Positions 1-5,209 of a DNA stretch of 5,209 bases are shown here, piece by piece. Source of the DNA: Bacteroidales bacterium UBA3764 (GTDB lineage: Bacteria > Bacteroidota > Bacteroidia > Bacteroidales > UBA932); NCBI GenBank assembly GCA_002371115.1, contig DFFY01000077.1, forward strand, positions 3,361-8,569. The letters are read 5' to 3'. Numbering within the stretch: the first letter of the stretch is position 1; every line of letters begins with the position of its first letter. Position numbers and translations under genes: made by a program. The notes beneath the pieces were generated by a model, which was not told the DNA's origin, did not search any database, and saw only the letters and a program-made list of their open reading frames with translations.

Positions 1-550
1 CCACGCGGCCGTCGGCAATGTAATAGAAGATGGCCTTGGTGCCGTCCCCCTGGAACTCCACGTCGCCAATCTTCATCTCCAGACCCAGATTGGCCGCCAG
101 CACACGGGCGCGGATCATGGTTTCCTGCTCGCGGGCGATGGCCTCCTGCCAGCGCTGGATGTCAAAGGGACGCGCCTTGCGGTAAATCTTCTTGAGCGGC
201 ACTTTGGCCGGGTCCACGCCCTTGCACTTCATCTGACGGCCCACGATGGCACCCTCCAGCGTCACAATGCCCAGGTCGTGCCCCGTAGCGGCTTCCACCA
301 CCACCAGGTCTCCGGTCTTGATGCTCTGGCCCGATGCGTTCACGTAAATGCCCTTGCGGGTATTCTTGAAACGCACCTCATAATAATTGTCGAACTGTTC
401 CTGGGCAATACCCTTCAGCGTATCATAGACTTCCAGCTTGCAGCATCCCTGCCGATACTTGATATCGGTTTCGCCGGTGGACTCGTCCGAGACCACCATG
501 CAACCACGGAAGCAGTCAAACTGAATGGATTCGTTGGTTAAATCGTTCAT
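1..550 (-). CDS. ricT: PSP1/RicT (YaaT)-family protein, 3' end cut by window edge
   Basis: Only the first 183 codons are visible; the frame is still open at the window edge. The protein matches the PSP1 C-terminal domain family (RicT/YaaT). Visible hallmarks are a Cys-Cys pair at residues 36-37 (QGCCKLEVYD), a small beta domain with FKNTRKGIYV near 61-70, VEAATGHDLGIVTL near 85-98, a basic helix-rich stretch (KKIYRKARPFDIQRW) near 120-134, and the conserved end FYYIADGRV at 175-183. In Bacillus subtilis RicT works with RicA and RicF in an iron-sulfur complex that influences RNase Y-dependent RNA processing; the role in Bacteroidetes is less clear. The ATG at 550-548 overlaps the TGA of holB as ATGA, which implies translational coupling and supports this start. 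Pairing with the delta' gene is common in this phylum. By family length perhaps half of the protein or less is missing. Family call is firm; the precise function is inferred. Confidence 0.9.
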   Translation of the reverse strand, partial: MNDLTNESIQFDCFRGCMVVSDESTGETDIKYRQGCCKLEVYDTLKGIAQEQFDNYYEVRFKNTRKGIYVNASGQSIKTGDLVVVEAATGHDLGIVTLEGAIVGRQMKCKGVDPAKVPLKKIYRKARPFDIQRWQEAIAREQETMIRARVLAANLGLEMKIGDVEFQGDGTKAIFYYIADGRV

Positions 551-1521
551 AACGTATAAAGCTGATTCACCAGGTCGGTGAACAGGATTTTCTGGTTAAC
601 ATTCCGCTCTATCAGGAGCAGGGCGCGGTCCAGGGCGGCCATTCCCCTGCGCGGGAAAGTAGGCTTCAGGGCCCCGGCCATGCGCCTGTAAAAGTCTTCT
701 TCGCCCTCCGGCACACGGGCCAGCGCGGGCATCTTCTGCAGGAAGAACAGACAGCGGAGGTCTTCCGATGCCAGGCGGCAGAACGCCTTTTGCTGTTCCC
801 GCACCTTCAGGTCCGCCACGGCCTCGCCGGTTTCCAGCGCCTTGAGCCGGTCGCGCGCCACGATGGCCTCCATGAGGTCATGGAACAAGTCCGTCAGCGC
901 CTGGTTGGAAGCATTCTCCCGCGCATGCACCTCCCGCTGCGCTTCCGGGCTCAACGGCTGCACGCGCATGTGCAGGCACCGGGACGATATGGTCAGAAGC
1001 ACCTTTTCCGGCGCATGGGTAATGAGCAGGAAAAGGGTCTTTGCCGGCGGCTCCTCCACCATCTTGAGCAGCGCATTGGCCGCCTGGGCGTTCATCTTCT
1101 CCGGCAGATACATCAGCACCGTCCGGTACCCGCCTTCCACCGCACTCAGCGACAGGCGGTCCAGGATGCTCCGGGCCTCGTTCACGGAGATGTTGCTCTG
1201 CTTTCCTTCTATGCCGATGGCCGCATACAGTTCATTTTCATAGAAGTAGGGATTCTCCAGGGCCAGTTCGCGGAACTTGCCCACATACTGCAGCGAAACA
1301 GGTTTGTCGGACCCCGCTACGGGGAACACAAAATGAATATCCGGATGAATGAGCTTCTGCACGCGCGGCGAACCGCCGTACAGCTCCTCTAAAAAGTTGA
1401 TGGCCAGCGGGAAAGCCCCGCCGCCGTCATCCTCATGCAGGAGCATGGCATGCGGAACGTGTCCGTTCTGCACCATCTGGTGCAGCGCGGTCACCACTTC
1501 CGTATTCCCGTAAACCGTCAT
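547..1521 (-). CDS. holB: DNA polymerase III subunit delta' (clamp-loader AAA+ subunit)
   Basis: This 324-aa protein is the delta' subunit of the replicative clamp loader, which helps load the beta sliding clamp in the cytoplasm. The P-loop region (residues 29-40, HEDDGGGAFPLA) lacks the GKT/S signature, as expected for the non-hydrolysing delta' subunit. The hallmark LIHPDIHFVFPV lies at 57-68, the AAA+ segment ANALLKMVEEPP at 148-159, and the SRC motif, which contributes an arginine finger in trans, at 180-182. The C-terminal helical collar follows from about 240. The ATG at 1521 was chosen because it overlaps the TGA of the preceding gene as ATGA and starts the homologous region (MTVYGN); the open frame continues upstream only as a shadow of that gene. 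The oddity is that the cysteine-rich zinc-binding segment usually found just before the HPD motif is absent: the only cysteines are at 182, 248 and 257. Confidence 0.92.
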   Translation of the reverse strand: MTVYGNTEVVTALHQMVQNGHVPHAMLLHEDDGGGAFPLAINFLEELYGGSPRVQKLIHPDIHFVFPVAGSDKPVSLQYVGKFRELALENPYFYENELYAAIGIEGKQSNISVNEARSILDRLSLSAVEGGYRTVLMYLPEKMNAQAANALLKMVEEPPAKTLFLLITHAPEKVLLTISSRCLHMRVQPLSPEAQREVHARENASNQALTDLFHDLMEAIVARDRLKALETGEAVADLKVREQQKAFCRLASEDLRCLFFLQKMPALARVPEGEEDFYRRMAGALKPTFPRRGMAALDRALLLIERNVNQKILFTDLVNQLYTL

Positions 1522-2498
1522 ACCGTCCGTTCCCCCACAAAATGGGCCAATTCTGTCAAATACCGCTTGCCGGGGCCGTCCGGAAGCACCTCCAGACAGC
1601 GGAGGGCATCGGCAATAAATCCGTCCATCACGGCGCCGGCCTGCGCCACGCCACGATGCGCATGCACGAAGGCCACAATCCCCGGAATGTGCTCCGGGTG
1701 CTCCGCCGCCTGCGCCACCCGGGCGCGCCACTGAGCGGCTTCATCGGCCCGAACAGCCTCCAGCGCACACAGCAGCGGCTGGGTAATCTTCTGCTCCTTG
1801 AGGTCCAGCCCCACCGGTTTGCCCAGCGCGGCGGACGTCTCGCTGTAGTCCAGGATATCGTCCTTGATTTGGAAGGCCGTTCCCAGCAGCCGGGCAAAGC
1901 GCCCCATGGCCGCGGCCTGCTCCTCCGTAGCGGAGACCGAAAGCGCCGCTGCGGTAGCCGTAGCCTCAAAGAGCGATGCCGTTTTACCATAAACAATGCG
2001 CAGGTAATCCGCCTGGGTGGTGTCTCCCCTGTCCGCCTTTTCCATCTGCAGCAGCTCCCCTTCCGTGAGGTGGTGCAGGGTTTGGGCGAAGATACGCAAC
2101 ACCCGCTCAGGCTGGTGCGAGGCATCCAGGACCTCCTGCATGCAGTTCACCAGCCAATAATCTCCCACCAGCACGGCCGGGCCGCCGCCCAGGAGTTTGG
2201 CGGCGGTAGGAACCCCGCGGCGCTCCACGGCCCCGTCCACCACGTCGTCGTGCAGCAACGTAGCGTTGTGCAAAAGCTCCGCCGCCGCTGCAAAACGAAT
2301 GGTATCTTCCGTAACGCCCCCGCAGGCATCCCCGACCAGCAGCGCCAGCATGGGACGCAGCATTTTGCCGGGATGCTCCCGCAAACGGCGGTTAATCCGG
2401 TCCAACAGGCCGATATCCGAGCGCAGGGACGCCTCCATACGGGCCTCCACACGGTCCAAATCCTGTTGCAGGTAGGTATGTATTTCCTGAATGGACAT
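1518..2498 (-). CDS. Long-chain trans-polyprenyl diphosphate synthase
   Basis: This 326-aa all-helical enzyme of the trans-isoprenyl diphosphate synthase family condenses isopentenyl diphosphate units onto an allylic primer. Both aspartate-rich motifs are intact: the first at 84-88 (HDDVVD) and the second at 213-217 (KDDILD). The IPP-binding segment is PGKMLRP at 43-49, keeping the Lys and final Arg although the usual GGKR has Met in place of its Arg. VGDYW (111-115), GKT (171-173) and the FQIKDD helix are also typical. The residue five before the first DDxxD is Ala79, and the surrounding HNATLLHDD resembles octaprenyl-type IspB, which favours a long product. By pathway knowledge the likely use is the menaquinone side chain; the exact chain length is not visible. 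The ATG overlaps the LOG gene stop by one base (TAATG), and the TGA overlaps the holB start. Confidence 0.94.
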   Translation of the reverse strand: MSIQEIHTYLQQDLDRVEARMEASLRSDIGLLDRINRRLREHPGKMLRPMLALLVGDACGGVTEDTIRFAAAAELLHNATLLHDDVVDGAVERRGVPTAAKLLGGGPAVLVGDYWLVNCMQEVLDASHQPERVLRIFAQTLHHLTEGELLQMEKADRGDTTQADYLRIVYGKTASLFEATATAAALSVSATEEQAAAMGRFARLLGTAFQIKDDILDYSETSAALGKPVGLDLKEQKITQPLLCALEAVRADEAAQWRARVAQAAEHPEHIPGIVAFVHAHRGVAQAGAVMDGFIADALRCLEVLPDGPGKRYLTELAHFVGERTV

Positions 2499-3025
2499 TA
2501 AAAATTCTCCAACAACTGCTCCACCGTTTCCGGGAAAGCGATAAGGTCCACGTCCTCCTGCGCAGTCATCCTGGTGGCCACAAAATGCGCCAGCATGGCC
2601 TTGAGGGGCTCATAGAAACCGTCCAGGTTCAAGGCATAAATGGCACCCTCATACTTGTGCAGCTTGCGCAGCGTATGGGTTTCCATGAGCTCGTCCATGG
2701 TGCCGATTCCGCCCGGAAGGGCAATGGCTGCCACGGTGTTCTCCCGCATGGCATCCTTCCGCTGCGACATAGTTTCCGTCCAGACAATCTCGGAAACGCC
2801 CTTCCGCTCCAAGCCGGCCATGAAACGCGGCAGGACGGATACATGATGGCCGCCGACGCGAATGGACTCATCGGTAATGGCGCCCATGGTACCCCGATCT
2901 CCGCCGCCGGATACAATACCGTATCCTTTTGCATGCAAGCCGCGCACCAACTGACGGGCAGCCTCGTTGTACTTCGGGTCAATGGTATTGCTCGAAGCGC
3001 AGAAAATCACTACCTGCCTGCCCAT
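2498..3025 (-). CDS. LOG-family protein (TIGR00730-type Rossmann fold, putative nucleoside 5'-monophosphate phosphoribohydrolase)
   Basis: This 175-aa protein is a member of the LOG (Lonely Guy) family. It carries SGGGDRGTMGAI at 39-50 and the diagnostic PGGIGTMDE at 104-112, with the conserved Arg-Lys pair at 89-90 (MSQRKDAM). The conserved Arg and the Glu of the PGG motif are the catalytic pair in characterised members, which hydrolyse cytokinin riboside 5'-monophosphates or AMP to the free base and ribose 5-phosphate. The first glycine motif usually reads GGGxxGLMG; here Thr46 replaces Leu, a mild change. There is no signal peptide, so it is expected to be cytoplasmic. Length is normal for a bacterial short LOG. 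The ATG at 3025 lies three bases after the barrel gene's TAG, and the TAA shares a base with the next ATG. The physiological substrate in this organism is unknown; older 'lysine decarboxylase' labels for this family are wrong. Confidence 0.92.
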   Translation of the reverse strand: MGRQVVIFCASSNTIDPKYNEAARQLVRGLHAKGYGIVSGGGDRGTMGAITDESIRVGGHHVSVLPRFMAGLERKGVSEIVWTETMSQRKDAMRENTVAAIALPGGIGTMDELMETHTLRKLHKYEGAIYALNLDGFYEPLKAMLAHFVATRMTAQEDVDLIAFPETVEQLLENF

Positions 3026-3028
3026 CTG

Positions 3029-3676
3029 CTAGAAAAACAGCCCCAACGTAAGTTTTACGCCTTGATAGTTCTTCAGGTTGGTAAACTGACTATAGTCTTG
3101 TTCGCCAACGGTGAGTTTTTCTCCGTTGTACAACTTGCCCAGGTTCATGAACCACTGCACGGAAAGCTGGACATGGTTCACCAGTTCTATGCCGGCACCC
3201 ACGCCAAAGCCGTATTCCAACTTGTTCTTCGCATTGTTCAGGACCGTGCTGACTCCGCTGTTGACATCGTCCGCAAGCGTATTGAACGCAGAAAGGTCAT
3301 AGCCGATAAACGGCTCGAACAGGAGATACGGACGCAGGGCCAGCAGGTCGATGCCCACCTGGGCACCCACTTCCAGCTCCAGGAAATTGCTGCGGCTGTA
3401 GAGGGACTGCGCAGAAGCGTCTTCCGTTGCCGCCACATTTACGCTGGCCGCCTTTCCCTGATACACCAGAGCGGGCTGGAGGGTAAATACCGGGCCCAGT
3501 TCAAACTTGTACGCCAAACCCGCATGGAACAAACTGGCATTCTTGGCCGATTCCAAAACGTCGGAAGCCGACACCGGTGCTTTTGCGGTTGTCCAGCCGC
3601 CGATGATACCGATTTGGGCATTGGCGGTGACAAGCATGCCCAGTGTCAAAACCAGAGAGAGAAGGAGCTTTTTCAT
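3029..3676 (-). CDS. Outer-membrane beta-barrel protein, PorT-like (OMP_b-brl family)
   Basis: This 215-aa protein is predicted to be exported. It has a classic signal peptide (MKKLLLSLVLTLGMLVTANA, residues 1-20) with likely cleavage before Gln21. The mature part alternates polar and hydrophobic residues in short strands: HAGLAYKFELG (51-61), TLQPALVYQG (65-74), FLELEVGAQVGIDLL (98-112), LRPYLLFEPFIGYDL (114-128), LEYGFGVGAGIEL (153-165), VQLSVQWFMNLG (169-180). It ends in KLTLGLFF with a C-terminal Phe, the usual outer-membrane assembly signal. Glycine and aromatic content fit a small eight-strand-like barrel. The frame stays open upstream into the thioredoxin gene, but the ATG at 3676 directly precedes the signal peptide and lies four bases after the thioredoxin TAG, so it is preferred. 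No specific ligand or function can be read from the sequence. The next gene starts three bases after its TAG. Confidence 0.85.
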   Translation of the reverse strand: MKKLLLSLVLTLGMLVTANAQIGIIGGWTTAKAPVSASDVLESAKNASLFHAGLAYKFELGPVFTLQPALVYQGKAASVNVAATEDASAQSLYSRSNFLELEVGAQVGIDLLALRPYLLFEPFIGYDLSAFNTLADDVNSGVSTVLNNAKNKLEYGFGVGAGIELVNHVQLSVQWFMNLGKLYNGEKLTVGEQDYSQFTNLKNYQGVKLTLGLFF

Positions 3677-3680
3677 GATA

Positions 3681-3995
<315 letters not shown>

Positions 3996-4018
3996 AACAC
4001 TTACATTCTTTAATTCCA

Positions 4019-4026
4019 CAAATATA
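4019..4026 (-). promoter_or_regulatory. Bacteroidetes-type -7 promoter box for the thioredoxin-led operon
   Basis: The minus strand reads TATATTTG here, an exact match to the TAnnTTTG -7 box recognised by the Bacteroidetes primary sigma factor. Transcription would start about 5-7 bases further on, near 4012-4014, leaving a leader of roughly 17-19 nt before the thioredoxin ATG at 3995. No clear TTTG -33 element is seen at the usual 19-21 base spacing; that position falls in the terminator hairpin and its T-run. This is a motif match supported by context, without expression data. Confidence 0.72.
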
Positions 4027-4038
4027 GTGAAAATTTAT

Positions 4039-4067
4039 AAAAAAGATGCCCGGTCGCGGCCGGGCAT
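4039..4067 (-). terminator. Intrinsic terminator after the PII-like gene
   Basis: On the minus strand an 8-bp perfect GC-rich stem (ATGCCCGG at 4067-4060, CCGGGCAT at 4053-4046) closes a six-base loop and is followed by C and six T residues (4044-4039). It begins five bases after the PII-like gene's TAA. It separates the pump/PII unit from the thioredoxin operon. On the plus strand the stem lacks a comparable T-run, so it acts in one direction only. Confidence 0.9.
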
Positions 4068-4072
4068 GAAAA

Positions 4073-4366
4073 TTACAACGCGTCCTCCACCGGGAGCACA
4101 TAGGCCCTGAGGCCCAGCATCCGGTTGGCGGCGTCGGTTTCCCGGAGCGCGGCCATTACCTTGGGGGCCAGGCTGTCTTCCACCACGGTGAGCAGCGCAT
4201 GGTTCTGCGTGGGCCAGGCATGGTTTCCCAGATGCGGTTCACCATCCTTGCTGCCTCTGCCGCCAATCTCCTCCCACACGGTATATCCCCGCTGTCCCAA
4301 GCCTTCCAACAGCTGAACAATCTCCTGATTGTATGCCTGATTATATGCAATAAAAATAGCCTTCAT
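4073..4366 (-). CDS. Small PII-like (P-II superfamily) protein linked to an RND efflux pump
   Basis: This 97-aa protein resembles the short PII-like proteins that sit next to RND efflux genes in Bacteroidetes. It starts with a ferredoxin-like beta strand (MKAIFIAYN), then a helix (NQEIVQLLEGLGQRG, 13-27), a second strand (YTVWEEI), a flexible conserved segment in the T-loop position (GRGSKDGEPHLGNHAWPTQN, 36-55), a third strand (HALLTVVED, 56-64) and a second helix (67-79). Gly- and His-rich residues in the loop could bind a ligand or metal. Classical PII proteins form trimers that sense effectors and control transporters and enzymes; whether this one touches the pump is an inference from gene order. 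There is no signal peptide. The ATG at 4366 gives the expected N-terminus, and the gene ends just before a strong terminator. A 151-bp gap holding an inverted-repeat element separates it from the pump gene. Confidence 0.8.
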   Translation of the reverse strand: MKAIFIAYNQAYNQEIVQLLEGLGQRGYTVWEEIGGRGSKDGEPHLGNHAWPTQNHALLTVVEDSLAPKVMAALRETDAANRMLGLRAYVLPVEDAL

Positions 4367-4384
4367 AAGTATCTATAATTTTTT

Positions 4385-4517
4385 GTTAATGCCTGTTGTT
4401 TTTCAAACCCATGGCCACCCTCGGCCGTGTAAGAGGGAGGGGCCCACAGCCGTGCTTTAGCACGCTGCGAATGGGAGGGGTCGCGAAGCGACGGTTTGAA
4501 AAACAACAGGCATTAAC
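4385..4517. repeat. 133-bp element with perfect 25-bp terminal inverted repeats
   Basis: The arms at 4385-4409 and 4493-4517 are exact reverse complements over 25 bases; the left one begins GTTAATGCCTG and ends TTTTCAAACC on the plus strand. Pairing stops abruptly at both ends. The 83-base core is GC-rich while the arms are AT-rich. The right arm abuts the transporter TAA stop codon (4518-4520). TTAA occurs in both arms and again at 4518-4521, but no convincing target-site duplication is visible. No open reading frame lies inside. It fits a small non-autonomous mobile or intergenic repeat; an invertible segment or a large RNA hairpin are alternatives. No T-run follows on either strand, so it is not a standard terminator. 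Confidence 0.85.
4435..4492 (+). repeat. Two head-plus-hairpin units (REP-like) inside the inverted-repeat element
   Basis: GGGAGGGG occurs twice as a direct repeat, at 4435-4442 and 4473-4480, 38 bases apart. Each copy is followed by a small palindrome: CGTGC-TTTA-GCACG at 4451-4464, extended by CAG/CTG with one bulged base to 4447-4467, and GTCGC-GAA-GCGAC at 4480-4492. A conserved head followed by an imperfect hairpin is the layout of REP sequences moved by REP-associated (RAYT) transposases. The assignment to REP is an inference; copies elsewhere in the genome are not visible here. Confidence 0.55.
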
Positions 4518-5209
4518 TTAATTCTTCTTAGCTTTTCTGCGGGCACGGTGTTCCGTGAAACCGCAATACAGGACAGGGATGAGCACCAGGGTGATGAGGG
4601 TGGAAATACTCAGACCCCAGGCCACGGTGGTACCCAGGCCGCGCCACATCTCCGAGCCTTCGCCCCGGCCCAGGGCCATGGGCAGCATGCCCAGCACGGT
4701 GGTGAGCGTGGTCATGAGGATAGGACGCAGACGGCTCTTGGCGGCCCTTACGGAACTCTCCCGCACGCTGATTCCGCGCTCCTGCAACAGGATGGTATAG
4801 TCAATGAGCACGATACCGTTCTTCACCACGATACCCAGCAGGATAATGATGCCGATGAGCGACATCACCCCGATGGCCATATCCGCTATCAGGTTGCCCA
4901 GCGCCACGCCCACCAGGGCGAACGGAATGGAGAACATAATCACGAACGGTCCCATGAAGGATTCGAACTGAGAAGCCATCACCATGTACACCAGGATGAT
5001 GATGAGGACCACCAGGAACAGCATGTCGCGGAACATGTCCTGCTGGTTCTCATAGTCACCGCCAATCTGCCAGCTCAGACCCTGCGGAAGCGGGTTTTCA
5101 TTGAGCAGGGCGGTCACCGTTTCCACACCTTCACTCAGGGACTTGCCCTGCGCCATGATACCGGTGACCTGGATGTAACGGTCGCGGTTCTTGCGCTGGA
5201 TGGTGGGCG
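4518..5209 (-). CDS. RND efflux transporter, AcrB-like inner-membrane pump, C-terminal part only
   Basis: The last 230 or so codons of an RND permease are visible; the 5' part lies beyond the window, and the Met at codon position 5156 is internal because the frame stays open to the edge (PTIQRKNRDRYIQVTGIM). The end of the periplasmic domain is followed by a transmembrane helix (LFLVVLIIILVYMVM, about residues 63-77 of the visible part), ASQFESFMGP, two more helices with the RND signature GIVVKNGIVLIDY (about 125-137), then RPILMTTLTTVLGMLPMALGRGEGSEMWRGLG and a last helix ending LVLIPVLYCGF. These features match drug-type HAE-RND pumps more than the metal-type CusA family. Such pumps work with a periplasmic adaptor and a TolC-like channel, probably encoded further upstream. 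The basic tail ARRKAKKN is cytoplasmic. The stop codon touches the inverted-repeat element. Confidence 0.93.
   Translation of the reverse strand, partial: PTIQRKNRDRYIQVTGIMAQGKSLSEGVETVTALLNENPLPQGLSWQIGGDYENQQDMFRDMLFLVVLIIILVYMVMASQFESFMGPFVIMFSIPFALVGVALGNLIADMAIGVMSLIGIIILLGIVVKNGIVLIDYTILLQERGISVRESSVRAAKSRLRPILMTTLTTVLGMLPMALGRGEGSEMWRGLGTTVAWGLSISTLITLVLIPVLYCGFTEHRARRKAKKN

Noticed and set aside
1522..1731. An N-terminal extension of HolB by 70 codons.
   Set aside because: The extension lies inside the polyprenyl synthase gene, is low-complexity Gly/Arg/Ala, and the ATGA overlap at 1521 gives the expected delta' start.
1542..2501. A 319-codon open frame on the plus strand, antisense to the polyprenyl synthase.
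   Set aside because: It mirrors nearly the whole of a gene with intact DDxxD motifs; its product is rich in His, Arg and Gln, typical of an antisense shadow.
3996..4019. A GTG start for thioredoxin at 4019.
   Set aside because: It lies on the last base of the -7 promoter box, so it would precede the transcript start, and the extra residues are not part of the thioredoxin fold.
4435..4492. The repeated GGGAGGGG blocks as a short CRISPR-like array.
   Set aside because: There are only two eight-base copies, no spacers of uniform length and no cas genes.
4385..4517. The large inverted repeat as a bidirectional intrinsic terminator.
   Set aside because: Neither strand shows a T-run after the stem; on the minus strand the stem is followed by an A-run.
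4518..5156. The Met at 5156 as the start of a small membrane protein.
   Set aside because: The frame continues open to the window edge with RND-like sequence upstream, and the following residues are the end of the pump's periplasmic domain.

Overview
The window looks like a chromosomal segment from a moderately GC-rich member of the Bacteroidota, probably Bacteroidales. Three things suggest this: a perfect TAnnTTTG-type -7 promoter box, no strong Shine-Dalgarno sequences, and family versions typical of the phylum (a PSP1/RicT protein next to the DNA polymerase III delta' gene, a PorT-like outer-membrane barrel, and a small PII-like protein beside an RND pump). The genus cannot be fixed from sequence alone. 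All eight genes lie on the minus strand, so transcription runs from position 5209 towards 1.

Upstream block (about 5209-4073): the 3' end of an RND efflux transporter gene, then a 133-bp inverted-repeat element, then a 97-aa PII-like protein gene closed by a textbook intrinsic terminator (4039-4067). The element has perfect 25-bp arms at 4385-4409 and 4493-4517 around a GC-rich core with small palindromes. It begins directly after the transporter stop codon and is the most unusual structure here.

Downstream block (about 4026-1): immediately past the terminator, a Bacteroidetes-type promoter starts a compact six-gene run: thioredoxin, a secreted outer-membrane beta-barrel protein, a LOG-family phosphoribohydrolase, a long-chain polyprenyl diphosphate synthase, DNA polymerase III delta' (HolB), and a PSP1/RicT-family protein cut by the window edge. 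The gaps are 4 and 3 nt, followed by overlaps of 1, 4 and 4 nt, which points to one operon with translational coupling. The functions (redox, envelope, nucleotide or cytokinin-type chemistry, isoprenoid quinone, replication, RNA processing) are housekeeping and not obviously one pathway.

Points worth a second look are the inverted-repeat element and its REP-like core, its position between a pump and a likely PII-type regulator, and a delta' protein that appears to lack its zinc-binding cysteine module. I see no CRISPR array, tRNA, rRNA or full transposase gene. Nearly all of the window is accounted for by genes; no gene-free stretch exceeds 300 bases.
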